Assembly (NCBI RefSeq): GCF_000003815.2
Contig: NC_049979.1
Location: 33,505,506 to 33,569,505 of the forward strand
DNA: 64,000 bases
Source: Branchiostoma floridae
Lineage: Eukaryota; Chordata; Leptocardii; Amphioxiformes; Branchiostomatidae
Direction of reading: 5' to 3'
The notes under the pieces are model-generated. The model was not told where the DNA came from. It saw only the letters and a program-made list of their open reading frames with translations, and did no database searches. Both the position numbers and the translations under genes were made by a program. Of this stretch, positions 1-48,543 are shown in pieces; positions within the stretch are counted from its first letter, which is position 1, and each line of letters starts with the position of its first letter.

Positions 1-169
1 TATAGTATGTTACAACTAACAGGGAAGCTTGAGAGCAGAATGGTGTTTTGATATTCCTCTCTTTTCTGTTCAACTGTTCGTTTATTTTTGGTCACTCGTG
101 AACACGCATGTGTTAACATGTACACTAATAGCAACAGTGGCCCATGGCTAGTCGGGCCTAGTACGGTTA

Positions 170-417
170 AGGCGGAATCTCACTGCACTTGCGTCAAGCT
201 TGCGCCATTGCGGGGTTCGTTCTCTGTGTCAATGTTTTGTTATTTTCACCGATTTTTTTAATTATTTAGATATTGCGTAATACGTAAAAGTATGACATAG
301 AAGACGACAAACTACACAAAAAGTAAGAGAATTCGTTCTTTATCTCTGAAATTCGTCTAGTATCTTTCGAACTCCGCAGTGACGCAAGCGTGACGCAAGT
401 GCAGTGAGATACCACCT
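170..417. mobile_element. Short inverted-repeat element (MITE), 248 bp
   Basis: The two ends are inverted repeats of about 50 bp, sharing AGGCGG/AGGTGG tips and a GCAAGTGCAGTGAGAT-type core. The element is flanked by TA on both sides (168-169 and 418-419), which fits a TA target duplication of the Tc1/mariner type. It has no coding capacity. The superfamily is inferred only from the duplication. Confidence 0.8.
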
Positions 418-910
418 TACGCTCCAGTGATTTTATTGTTTGTGACCTGTAAAATTTTGATGTATTCAAAGCTGTGACAGTTCATTGACCCTTATCTGCG
501 TGGAATAAATGACTAACTGACGATACTATTTGTATTTGTATTTGTAACGGCAGAGAAAATAAACCTACAGAACTTTGACCAGGCCAGGGTGTTTGACAGG
601 GGAGGCGGAATGTGTGCTTTAACATGTCATATCTGGCTCAAGTCAACCATTTCAAATCCCTGTAACCAGTTATAAAGTCATATTTTTCTGGATATATTTC
701 GCTCATATTTAGCTATATAGGCACAACAGGTTCCTTGCCGGTAGTTGACGAATAGTCTTCAATCAATACGACCAATGAATAACTACAAAACGCAGGAAAT
801 CGTACACAATACTATTAAGGGTCATAAAAAGCAAATGTTTCGGACTTTATTTCGCCTAGAGTGCTGTGAGATTTAATTATTCGGCCAATCCTCCCTAGAA
901 AAAACCTAAA

Positions 911-1078
911 ACTATCTGTATCTGTATAGCTGGTATAACCGCCCTTCGGTGTAACACACCAGCGTAACACACTTTCTGTATCCATATAGCTGGTATAACC
1001 GTCTTTCGGCGTAACACACCAGCTTCGCAGGCACGCGGTGCGGCAGTAGCTGGTTACCAGTATATTACACCGAAAGAC
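911..1078. repeat. Compound direct and inverted repeat
   Basis: Two direct copies of a unit containing TAGCTGGTATAACCG and GTAACACACCAG start near 914 and 972. An inverted, diverged copy follows at about 1048-1078. Each unit can fold on itself because AGCTGG pairs with CCAGC. It looks like a fragment of a dispersed hairpin repeat. Confidence 0.6.
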
Positions 1079-1318
1079 CCGTCACACCTAACTTTTGCAT
1101 ATCTATCTCTCTTTTGCATATATATCTAGTTTTAAGAAGTGTTCTTTAAAACTACATGACATATCTAGCTCAAGTAAACCTCTATAAAAGGGCAAAGTGC
1201 AAATACCAAACCTAGGTTACTAGCGTGTCATCATTATGTGAACTGCTGAAATGCCTCGATAGTCGTTTCGCATGAGGAGATAGATGCAACACCTGGTAGC
1301 TATCGGTGGGGTACGTAC

Positions 1319-1600
1319 CGTTAGGTGCGCGGTCCCGTCTTTAACCCATCCGATGACGATATCGGATCCCGGCATGCCTCCGTTCGGGGACAGACCCAAC
1401 CCGACCCATCCTGTCGTCTGCACGTGGGCTTCGAACTCAATCTTCTCCTCATCAAACTTCCAGAACAAATGAAACTTATCCTCCTCGTCTAGAGCCTCGT
1501 GGTGAGTAAAATCACCGGATCCTATAGCTAAAGCCTGCCCCCCATGATTGGGGACTAAGGCCAAAACTATAACACAAAAACTCTGGAAGATTCTAGCCAT
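1319..1600 (-). CDS. DOMON-domain secreted protein, first exon (DBH/MOXD1-like), partial
   Basis: This is a 94-codon first exon. It starts at ATG (1600) with a signal-peptide-like N-terminus (residues 1-25, hydrophobic SFCVIVLALV). Residues about 38-94 match the start of the DOMON domain of the dopamine beta-hydroxylase/MOXD1 family, including GWVGLGLSPNGGMPGSDIVI and GWVKDGTAHLT. The reading frame ends at a donor (ACG|GTACGT) in phase 0. No following exon was found between 1 and 1318, so the copper-binding monooxygenase exons are probably to the left of the window. DOMON proteins of this family act in the secretory pathway. It could also be an orphan or decayed exon. The family call rests on the DOMON motif only. 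Confidence 0.75.
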
Positions 1601-1844
1601 ACTGACTGCTGTACTACTGCTGTACTGCTTGGTCAGTTATGTAAGAAATATTTGATGTATGACGTATGCGTTTCCAAAGCAACAGGTCATGTCAGGATGA
1701 TTGACAGTGAGGGCCCTGGGATAGCCATACAGGGAGATGGAACAATGAGTCATGATACTGAATCATGATGACGCACAAGCACAAACAGACGAACTTAGTG
1801 TTATTTTGAAACTTTTAAGTGTGTACAATGCACTCTGTACTAAG

Positions 1845-2400
1845 AATGGCTGATCGCAAACAAAGTAAAACAGTTTTAAATGAAATATATAAAGCTAAAT
1901 CAAGTTAAGGTGTTCGTCCTGGGATTTTTTTCATAAAGCGACGGGGCGGTAAATTAAGAAAAATTGAAAATGTCTAGAGTAAAGGTGGGGGCTCAAACAA
2001 AACAAGACGAAGATTAAATTTTCAGCTTGAAGAAAACAAACACTATTACTGCATAGCAGTCGCAGCTGCTTGTTGAAAAATATCAAAACTTATGCTCTAA
2101 TTGAATACAAAAAAATGGCTTCATAGTAATTTCACTATGAACATTTTCTGAATAGGTGTGGTGATTTTTTTCACTTTCGGAAAAATAGGAGCTGGCGATT
2201 CCAACAACCATGCATTGGAGATACTGTGGAAAAGTACATTATTCCATAGGGATCCGGGGCATATTGGGCAAGCTCCGTGTCGGCGTGGAACCAATTCACA
2301 ATATTAGTTCAGTTTTGTGAGCAGTTACTGTTAAAAGGTTCCACAGGGGTGATTTGGAACAGTCCAATGTTGCGTGGGGAGGGGTATTTTGTGACGTCAC
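1845..2400. repeat. Dispersed repeat family X, copy 1
   Basis: This stretch matches 24905-25365 and more distantly 36119-36568. Shared blocks include CAGCTTGAAGAAAACAAAC and GATTTGGAACAGTCC. Spacing and order are preserved between copies. Copy 3 is an intact inverted-repeat element, so this is probably an old non-autonomous DNA transposon. No gene is seen here. Confidence 0.6.
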
Positions 2401-2831
2401 AAGTGTACGTTATTGCGCATTGTCCTCGAAATGTGGACCTGTACTTGGTGCTAAAATCACCACCTTATTCAACGTTTTATACAATTTATAACACTATGCG
2501 TATTAATAATAGTATCTGTTTTGTCATAATGAATAGCCTTTTCACCGCCATCGTAGAGAAAATATGATTTGGTATAATATGAAATATTTCATTTTGAAGT
2601 ACTTTAAGTTAAAGTACAGAACAGTAGCGTTACGTATACCGGTTGTATGTATGCACACTACAGGAAGTTTTAGTTTTAGTTTTAGAGGTATGAGGTCTCC
2701 GAACTCTTGTAGATCTTACATTCTTATATGATCATGGTGGACATATTGTACGTGTAGCAGAAGATTCTTGATGCCACCTCTATTCTTGTTGGTAATTTGA
2801 ATGAAGAATACAACATCCAAATTTTCCATAT

Positions 2832-3487
2832 TACAAAAACGTTTCTATTGCCTTTGTTTGTTTATTTGCCATACAATCGATCGTGTAAGGATACATTAGT
2901 AAAGTAGAGTTCTCCAAATATATTCCTTAATTCTTTTACAAATTTGTATATGCTATAAACACGTTAATGTGTTTTTTTCACCATAGGGTACCAAAGTATC
3001 AACAGAAAACACTCTACGCCTTACAAAACCCAAAATTCCTCTCCTATACCTCAATTATAGCCAGAATACAAGTGGTGTGAGTGAACTGTAAATTGTACGT
3101 CGAAGAAAACTAATAATGAACACATTGCACAAACTTGTAACGTTATATATCCCGACAACGTCAGAATAAACAATGTCATTAATTTTATTATGGTTTTACA
3201 CAATATATTGATAGCAAATATAAACTGCAACACTTCAAAGATTGACCAGTCAAATCCTACCATATGAATTGAACTCGTGTGTGGTTATGTAACATTAAAG
3301 TTCTTGGTTCGGTAGTTTGATTTAATGCATAGCACTCAAATGTCAAGAAAGGTATTAGCACGAACAAGTCTTGTAACATTATGTGAACCTAAACAATTTA
3401 ACATTTTAATGAACAAAATGGTTTCAAAAAAACTCTTTAGCTGCAGCAGTCTATATCTGCCGCGTGGTGGCGTGACTACACAGTACA
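2832..3487 (-). repeat. Minisatellite-bearing repeat family, truncated inverted copy
   Basis: Read on the minus strand, this segment matches the 5' part of the copy at 5512-5958, for example TAGTCACGCCACCACGCGG at the inner end and TACAAAACGTTTCTATT at the outer end. It has no minisatellite. Its inner end lies within about ten bases of the stop codon of the C2 gene, so that gene's 3' untranslated region is repeat-derived. A minus-strand ATTAAA near 3320 is a possible polyadenylation signal. Confidence 0.7.
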
Positions 3488-4753
3488 TCAGCCGCCTTCC
3501 AGCACTTCGGGTGCTTCCTCCATCGCCTGACGGCATAACTCCTCCACATACCACCTCTGTATGAAATGGAGCCGGGCGTCTTCCTCTTCGTTCAACCTCT
3601 GCACAACATTTAGAATCTTCTCAAGTCCCTCCAAACTCTCAGCGGCCATGTCTGGAAGTTCATAGTGTGTGAAGTCTGGAACGTTTGCTGCCATGTTCTT
3701 GATCACGACATTGTCCAACACGTGCGGCGCCGCTACAGCCAGTTTGGCACGAAGCCCGTCGACGTACGTCAGCAAGTCCGCCGAGGATGACTGCTTCGCT
3801 GTTAGCTCCTCATACAGACTGGCGATGGAGGATATCTGCTCCCTGCAGTGCGGATTAATCTCGGCAGGCGACGCTACTGTATCCGTGGACTCGGTCAGAA
3901 CTGTTGCGAAAGCAGCCTCTCCTTCTGTGGTCTTCCCTGATGACAGAGAGTTGGTACCAGCCTTACAATTCTTGTGAGAAGAGCATTCTGAAATACGACA
4001 AAAATGTAGATGCATATTATTTAATCAATGTTCTCTCTCTCTCTCTCTCTCTCTCTGTCAAAGTTACAAATTACAAAACATAGATGCAACTGAGTACAAC
4101 GAACCCAAACCTTTACCCGTACATTTCGCCAAGAGTCACGTGTGCGGCAGAGAGTGTGTCACCGTCTGTCGAACGCTTAGTAAACCAGCATTCCATTTCA
4201 CAATGAAACCTCAGAAAACAGACGGAAACCCCAACCCATTCTCACCTGAGGTTTCTCCCTTACTCGGCTTCTTCCCGTCTTCAACAGTCACAGAGACCTC
4301 CAGGAACACCCTGCACCTCTGCTGTTTGTCGCTATGTGTCACCAAATAACGCCTCTTGATCGGCAGGTGGAGGTTGGTCTCCAGAGCTTCTTTCACGTTG
4401 ATGGTGACGGTACCAACCGTTCGTTCGGTACACTTCTTTGCCTTTCTCAGCTTCAAGACGATAATTTCTTTGTCGTCAGCGTCCGCCGGGGACTGAAACT
4501 CTGCGGACTCCTCCCATATCAGAGATGTCGCCTTCTTCAGTCCGGTTCTGAACTTCTCCTCGCCCAACCGGATTGTTGTCATGAACTTGCCGGGGCCAAA
4601 ACTCCCCTGGCCAGTTGCTCCGTGAACCGTGACTCTTAGCTTTTCCCCTGCTGACTTGGACTTTTTCACCAGTGATAGCGCCGTCAGGACGTAAAATACG
4701 CCACTGAGGCATTTATCGGCAACTCGACTCATCGTGGCCACAAAACCCACCAC
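3488..4753 (-). CDS. C2-domain protein, two exons
   Basis: Exon 1 is 4246-4753 and exon 2 is 3488-3987. They join TCAG|GTGAGA to TTTCAG|AATGC in phase 1, giving 335 residues. The start at 4753 is the first Met; a second Met is at residue 8. Residues about 15-29 are hydrophobic (GVFYVLTALSLV) and could be a membrane anchor. Residues about 38-150 resemble a C2 beta-sandwich (KLRVTVHGATGQG, KFMTTIRLGEEKFRT, EIIVLKLRKAKK). The aspartates that bind calcium in classical C2 domains are not evident, so calcium binding is doubtful. The C-terminal half is acidic and helical and I do not recognise it. The 258-bp intron carries a CT microsatellite. Head-to-head copies of one repeat flank the gene. I infer a possible membrane or trafficking role only from the C2 fold. 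Confidence 0.65.
4031..4056. repeat. (CT)n microsatellite
   Basis: A run of about twelve CT units in the intron of the C2-domain gene. Confidence 0.9.
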
Positions 4754-5511
4754 TTAGAGAACTGAAAAGTACGAAGACACTTACTAAGGCCAGTGTCTAA
4801 CTGTTGTTCTGCGTTGCCGGGACGCTAGATGGCGCTCTGTGACGCAACCGTGTTCTGGAACACTTTTTTGGCATTACATTGGATCATCGTGGAACAATAC
4901 TGTGTAACTTGAGTTTGTACACAATAGTTTGTGTGTATTTATTCGGTCTTAACTATATTTTATCTGTACTTTGTTACATCACAAAGTGCAGGTTGTAGCG
5001 TATACTGTTATACTGTCTAGCAATGTGGATCTGTCCTTGGTGCTGAATGGTGCGCAACTCAATTCTTTCAATTCTTTCGTGACAGGGGTCCGAGGAAATC
5101 TCCTCTCATTTTGAAGTAAGGGTTTTTCTAGAGGCTTCTGTATGCCCAGTCGTTTAGTGTAGGAGAAGTTTGGTGGCAAAGTGATTCGCCAAGGCCGCCG
5201 ACTGCTTATGAGTGACCGGTGCTGCTAGCACGAATGTTGCCTGAGGTGGGGAATGTGTTGTTTTGGGGAGGGATTCCTGTGTTCGCCTGTGTTGCGCTTC
5301 AGCTGCATTTGTAATTGTAGACAGTAAATACCGTTGTTTTCGGACCATGTCACTCAACATCTTGAAATCTATAGCTACTACGCTTTGTGGTTGTGTTAGG
5401 TCCTTATCAGTTGAAGAAAGTCTTGGTTTCGTTGCACTGATCTGCGTCTGTGTTTTTTTTTTATATCTGTAACACTTCGACTTGTATTACAGAATCGTGA
5501 AGGCAGCTAAT
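4754..5511. other. Stretch upstream of the C2 gene, no gene seen
   Basis: This lies between the C2 start codon and the next repeat copy and should hold the C2 gene's promoter. I see no convincing promoter motif and no exon with splice signals. Confidence 0.4.
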
Positions 5512-6895
5512 GTGGTACTACGTAGTCACGCCACCACGCGGCAGATATAGAGCGCTGCAGTTAAAAAGGGTTTTCTTTGACACCATTTTGATTAACTGTT
5601 CTGTTCCGAGTTGATAGCTATTGCTAAGGTTCAAACATAATATTAAAAGCTTTAAAGCGTTACCTTTCATGTCATTTAAGTGCTATGCACTAAATCAAAC
5701 TACTGAACCAGGAACTTTGCATAACTACACACGAGTTCATTCCCTACAATGGTCAATATCTGAAGTGTAGCTGTTTATAGTAGCTATCAATATATTGAGA
5801 TACCATAATGAAAAAAGGACACTAACTGTATATTCTGCCTTTGTGAGGATATACAAGCATGTGTTATGTCTTCAATGAAATTTACATGCTTCGAACTATA
5901 TCCCTATACGATTGTATGGCAAGTGACCAAACAAATGTAAATAGAAACGTTTTGTAGCATGAGATGATTGGGTCTTGCATTCTTCTACTCTTGACCCCAA
6001 AATGACCTATGTGTATGCACGTACGCGTGTGGTTGGATGGTGTTCAGCACCAAGGACAGATGTGTTTACCTGTGTGAATGGTGTTCAGCACCAGGGACAG
6101 GTGTGTTTACCTGTGTGTGGATGGTGTTCAGCACCAGGGAAAGGTAGACTTACCTGTATGTGGATGGTGTTCAGCACCAGGGACAGAAGTGTTTACCTGT
6201 GTACGGATGGTGTTTAGCACTAAGGACAGGTGTGTTACCTGTGTGTGGATGGTGTTCAGCACCAATGGCAGGTGTGTTCACTTGTGTGTGAAGGGTGTTC
6301 AGTACCAAGGACAGGTGTGTTTGCCGTATTGTGAATGGTGTTCAGCACCAAGGACAGATGTGTTTGCCGTATTGTGAATGGTGTTCAGCACCAAGGACAG
6401 ATGTGTTTACCACTGTTTTAAAAACGTTAAGGTGTGCAGTGTAATGTATTATTGAGCAAAGTTGAAGGCTGTTGTCTTTCTTTACATTTAGGTAAGGAGA
6501 CATTTAAGATGCTATTAAAGTGAACACAAACTAGTGCATATATCTGTGGTATAATTCCTTTTGCTGCTGTAAAAGTGCATTGTGCATACATCATAGAACA
6601 TCTATACAGTAACGAACTCTACTGTTGCCAGCACTAATTTAAACAGCATAACATAATTATGCACTTCATAACTATATCTCATAGATGGTGCAACTTATGC
6701 TTAGCGCAAACATTAGTCTGTAATTTGGACATCTATATTAAAGTACAGACATTTGCAGGATAACTGACGAGGCCAAACTTCAAAACTGTTGGAGATATGT
6801 TTACAACATGTCCATGATCCAGTTTACTTCAATTCTATAGTAGGACTTATAAAGATATACATGTACAGTTTTGTAATCACAGAGAATTGTATAGT
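5512..6895 (+). mobile_element. Minisatellite-bearing dispersed repeat, fullest copy
   Basis: The order is a 5' block (5512-5958, inverted copy at 2832-3487), a short spacer, a 43-bp minisatellite (6027-6415) and a 3' block (about 6430-6895). The 3' block recurs after the array at 52220-52710 (for example GGCTGTTGTCTTTCTTTACA). A diverged form of the 5' junction recurs next to the array at 45.7-46.5 kb. Array plus flanks therefore behave as one mobile unit. No terminal repeats, duplications or coding capacity were identified. Confidence 0.6.
6027..6415 (+). repeat. 43-bp minisatellite, array 1
   Basis: About nine tandem copies of a unit containing GGTGTTCAGCACC and CAGGTGTGTTTACCTG. Both blocks are small inverted repeats, so each unit can form two hairpins. 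Some units are shortened. Confidence 0.9.
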
Positions 6896-7676
6896 TATAA
6901 GCAATAGCATGTATGAAGATATGATAATTCTAACAGCTTTTCATTTCAATTCTTCTAAAACTTTCATTTCAATTTTCTTTAAACCAAACATACCTATACC
7001 TATAACTTAGCGTAAGTGGTTATAAGCATCAACATGGAAACATAATCTAAATGTAACTCAGTATAATTTACAACTAAATTAGCCACTAAATGGCAAAATG
7101 TTCATATCAACACGTCATATGAATATGTTCACTAGAAAAGAATAGTTGGTGAAGAAAATTAAACTGGTGACGTCTGTATGATCTGAAGTTTTAATTCCTA
7201 CATGTAAGCCATATGGCAGTGAAACCTTTTTTTGCCTCCATTTATAATACTGGCATACCATATCTGTGATGTCACACCTTTGAAGGAGGGAGAGGGCATA
7301 GGATGTGCTATGGACTCTGAGATAAACATCTATGTTGGAACAGAGTAACATTTATCGTTCTAATCCATCTTCGAAAAATACCAGTATTTAACTTTGATTC
7401 AACAGAGTTTTCTTAGCCACACAACCTCATTTCTTCTCTACATATGTGATACGGAATAGAAGGGTTTAATGTTGTCAGTGATATATTTTTGAAAATATTT
7501 GACTTTGATTCAGCAGATTTTTCCTAGCCGCACAACTTTTATTTCATCTCTTCTCTACGGATGTTTAAAAAACATTAAGCTTTCTGCTGTTCTCAAGAAG
7601 ATGTCAGGTTCTGCCGAAGAAAACAAAGTTGAATTGATTTACCAACCTAATGAACTTTTACGTATTTGACTTTACT
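6896..7676. other. Intergenic, nothing recognised
   Basis: AT-rich sequence with only short unsupported reading frames and no paired splice signals. Confidence 0.4.
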
Positions 7677-7783
7677 AGTAAAGTAGCCTGCAATCCAGCC
7701 TTGTAAGCTTTGGTCCGCTTCGGTAGGTCGCTACGGTGGGAGCAGACCAAGGCTAACAAGGCTGGATTCCAGGTTACTTTATA
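7677..7783. mobile_element. Foldback element, about 107 bp
   Basis: An almost complete palindrome. AGCCTGCAATCCAGCCTTG on the left pairs with CAAGGCTGGATTCCAGGTT on the right, around a short G+C-rich loop. It is probably a small foldback transposon or MITE. Confidence 0.7.
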
Positions 7784-8281
7784 CGTACATGGCTACAATT
7801 GGATCTTTAATTATACTCTATAAATCATATCAACAATTCTGACGTAAAATAGATATTTAAATGTGTATCCGAAAAATCCCAGAGGTTCCTAAAGAGCACA
7901 CATTATCTTCTGGGTCATTATAGGACTTTTGCATTGGGCAATTGGTGACAACAACAATAGCAAGACTTATAAGTTATAGGAAGAATTATATGAAATTGAA
8001 TAGGACTGTGGCTGTGGCGTAAGGCTGGATGTAGCTGACTGCCCCAGGTGGTTGCCTGACCAGGTTTGACAATAATAACGTTATATGAAAGCAAAATGTC
8101 ACTTACAGACAAAAAACTTCATTCCATATTCAAAGATTCTGGACGCTTAAGACATATAGAATCAGCATGCAGATTCAACAAGTCTGACTTTCAGTAAAGG
8201 AATCCAAGGATCAGTAATACAGCAGATTCCTAGTAGTGAAATTTAGCTGCAAGAATTTAAAGGTCCAGGCCAAATGAATCC
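7784..8281. other. Region downstream of the polycystin stop codon
   Basis: This should contain the 3' untranslated region of the polycystin gene. A minus-strand ATTAAA lies near 7807-7812, a possible but distant polyadenylation signal. Nothing else is recognised. Confidence 0.35.
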
Positions 8282-45064
<36,783 letters not shown>

Positions 45065-45714
45065 GGCTGGGGCAGTTTTACTCTCTCCTCCCATGTATGT
45101 GTACGTGTGTCACACCGCGGTGAAGAAATAAATGACGTGCTGTAGAAGTGCACGCAATTTTCACAAAGCCTCTGTCAACAATGGTCCCGAAGCCCCGCCC
45201 CTGAGTCATGGGTCTATGATCTTCTATTTCGAGCACCTCCGTCAAAATGTTACTAAGCCTCTACCAAGCTCCAAATTTAACTCCAAGCAGATCCTACGGT
45301 AGCAGAAGATAGTATCAAAAGCTGCCAGAGGAGTGAAGCCGGCTTAGGAGTGTGTTTCTCTATGACCAATGGACACCTCTTGGCTGACTACACTCCTTGG
45401 TCAGTTTGGTACTTGGCCACTTATGTCATCGTAGGATTTGCTTGGGGAATTAGCTGCAGAAATTGGTCAAATGGCCCGTCGCGAGGAGTACAGTTTGTGA
45501 CAAGCTCCACAGGGTCGCATCTCGTGTGTTATCTTTTTATTTGGTCAATTTCGTTTTTGCCTAATGTGTTCGAAAACGAACAGGAGGTTCTATTTGGTAC
45601 CTTCGTTACAAGGATGTTTCAGCCCTGAATTTATGCTGTTTCTTTGGGGTTTTGAAGAAGAATTGCTGGTGTCTTGTCCCAGTACGAAACACCACTAACA
45701 CACAAACAAACCTG

Positions 45715-46460
45715 GCACTGAACATTATCCACACACATGCAGGTAAACACACGTGTTGCTGGTGCCGAACAGGTTAACACACCTGTCCCTGGTGCTGACC
45801 AACATCCACAGACATGTAAAGATACCTGGACTTGGTGGAGAACAACATCCACACAAAGGTAAACATACCTGGCCTTGGTGCTGAAAAACATCAACAGAAA
45901 AGTAAACACACCTGTGCCTGGTGCTGAACAACATCGACACACAGGTCAACACACCTATGCCTGGTGCTGGCCCCCATACACACAAAGGTAAACATACCTG
46001 GCCTTGGTGCTGAACAACATCCACACACAGGTAAACACACCTGTCCCTGGTTCTGGCCCCCATCCACACAAAGGTAAACACACCTGTCCTTGGTGCTGAA
46101 CAATATCCACACACAGGTAAACACATCTGTCCCTGGTTCTGGCCCCCATCCACACAAAGGTGAATATACCTGTCCCTGGTGATGAACAACATCCACACAC
46201 AGGTCAACACACCTGCCTCTGGTGCTGACCCTATCCACACAAAGGTGAACATACCTGGCCTTGGTGCTAAACAACATCCACAGACAGGTAAACATATCTG
46301 TCCCTGGTGCCAAACACCATCCAAACACAGGAAAACATACCTGGCCTTGGTGTTGAAAATCATCATCCATCCGCATACACGCCACACATGCATAAACAAA
46401 CATACAAACCCGATCCGCTCATGTTACGAAAACTGTTTTTACCATACGATTGTGTAGGAA
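45715..46460 (-). repeat. 43-bp minisatellite, array 3 (inverted) with 5' flank
   Basis: About fourteen units, reverse complement of those at 6027 and 51718. The right flank (46380-46460), read in reverse, is a diverged match to 5910-6020 (ATCGTATGG, GTTTTCGTAACATGAG). Therefore the array is a third copy of the same mobile unit. Confidence 0.8.
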
Positions 46461-46531
46461 TAAATGTACTAGTTATTCATATACATTTATTTACCTTTCC
46501 GCTTCTAAAGGAGCAGCATTAAGATTTTTAA

Positions 46532-48543
46532 AGTTCCATCGTATGGGGTCGCTTTGCGGTTACCAAAGGGTTCGCTAAGCGGTTACCCCAGGCGAACCTT
46601 CATTCGCTTTAAAAACTTGTAGAAAAGTAACGAAGTAATTTTTAGTACTCAAATTCCTTTCTGCCTTCTCGCCACGGGTTTGACTACGAAATTCAAGTGA
46701 TAAAAGTAACGCACACTTTGTTGAAGATTCAGGAAGTTCCACCGTATGGGGTTACTTTGCGGTTACCGAAGGGTTCGCTTAGCGGTTTCCCCAAGGCGAA
46801 ACTTCATTCGCTTTCGAGCCTTGTAGAAAAGTAAGGGAGTAATTTTTAGTACTCAAATTGCTTTCTGCCTACTCGTTACGGGTTTTACTATGACATTCAA
46901 GTGTCAAAAGTAACGCACACTTTGTTGAAGATTCTGGAAGTTCCACCGTATAGGGTGACTTTGCGGTTACCGAAGGGTTCGCTGAGCGGTTTCCCCAAGG
47001 CGAAACTTAATTCGCTTTCGAGCCTTGTAGAAAAGTAACGAAGTAATTTTTAGTACTCAAATTGCTTTCTGCCTTCTCGCCACGGGTTTTACTACGAAAT
47101 TCAAGTGATAAAAGGAACGCACACTTTGTTGAAGATTCTGGAAGTTCCACCGTATGGGGTCACTTTGCGGTTACCGAAGGGTTCGCTAAGCGGTTTCCCC
47201 AAGGCGAAACTTCATTCGCTTTCGAGCCTTGTAGAAAAGTAATTAATTAAGGAAGTAATTTTTAGTACTCAAATTGCTTTCTGCCTTCTCGCCACGGGTT
47301 TTATTATGAAATTCAAGTGTCAAAAGTAACGCACACTTTGTTGACGATTCTGGAAGTTCCACTGTATGGGGTCACTTTGCGGTTACCGAAGGGTTCGCTT
47401 AGCGGTTTCCCCAAGGCGAAGCTTCATTCGCTTTCGAGCCTTGTAGAAAAGTAAGGAAGTAATTTTTTGTAATCGAATTGCTTTCTGCCTACTCGTTACG
47501 GGTTTTTCTATGACATTCCAGTGTCAAAAGTAACGCACACTTTGTTGACGATTCTGGAAGTTCCACCGTATGGGGTCACTTTGCGGTTACCGAAGGGTTC
47601 GCTGAGCGGTTTCCCCAAGGCGAAACTTCATTCGCTTTCGAGCCTTGTAGAAAAGTAACGAAGTAATTTTAGTTTAGTACTCAAATTGCTTTCTGCCTAC
47701 TCGTTACGGGTTTTACTATCACATTCAAGTGTCAAAAGTAACGCACACTTTGTTGACGATTCTGGAAGTTCCACCGTATGGGGTCACTTTGCGGTTACCG
47801 AAGGGTTCGCTTAGCGGTTTCCCCAAGGCGAAACTTCATTCGCTTTCGAGCCTTGTAGAAATGTAAGGAAGTAATTTTTAGTACTCAAATTGCTTTCTGC
47901 CTACTCGTTACAGGTGTTACTATGACATTCAAGTGTCAAAAGTAACGCACACTTTGTTGACGATTCTGGAAGTTCCACCGTATGGGGTCACTTTGCGGTT
48001 ACCGAAGGGTTCGCTTAGCGGTTTCCCCAAGGCGAAACTTTATTCGCTTTCGAGCCCTGTAGAAAAGTAAGGAAGTAAGTTTTAGTACTCAAATTGCTTT
48101 CTGCCTACTCGTTACCGGTTTTACAATGACATTCAAGTGTCAAAAGTAACGCACACTTTGTTGAAGATTCTGGAAGTTCCACCGTACGGGGTCACTTTGT
48201 GGTTAACGAAGGGTTCGCTTAGCGGTTTCCCCAAGGCGAAACTTCATTCGCTTTCGAGCCTTGTAGAAATGTAAGGAAGTAATTTTTAGTACTCAAATTG
48301 CTTTCTGTCTTCTCGCCACGGGTTTTATTACGAAATTCAAGTGATAAAAGTAACGCACACTTTGTTGAAGATTCTGGAAGTTCCACCGTATGGGGTCGCT
48401 TTGCGGTCACCGAAGCGTTCGTTTTGCTGTTACCCCAGGCGAACCTTCATTCGCTTTCGAGCCTTGTAGAATAGTAACGAAGTAATTTTTAGCTCAAATT
48501 GCCTTCTGCCTTCTCGCCACGGGTTGTACTACGAAATTCAACT
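46532..48543. repeat. 204-bp satellite, ten tandem units
   Basis: Units begin AGTTCCACCGTATGG at about 46532, 46735, 46939, 47143, 47355, 47559, 47767, 47971, 48175 and 48379. The period is 203-204 bp; two units carry 4- or 8-bp insertions. Units are very similar, so the array is young or homogenised. No function is evident. Confidence 0.9.

Noticed and set aside
3336..3554. Minus-strand frame overlapping the C2 gene's end
   Set aside because: It is mostly repeat-derived and in another frame from the supported exon.
45350..45628. 92-codon frame with hydrophobic segments
   Set aside because: No homology recognised, no splice partners and no phase relation to polycystin exon 1.
46532..48543. 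CRISPR-like or regulatory array
   Set aside because: The whole 204-bp unit is conserved, with no repeat/spacer structure, and the genome is eukaryotic. It is a satellite.
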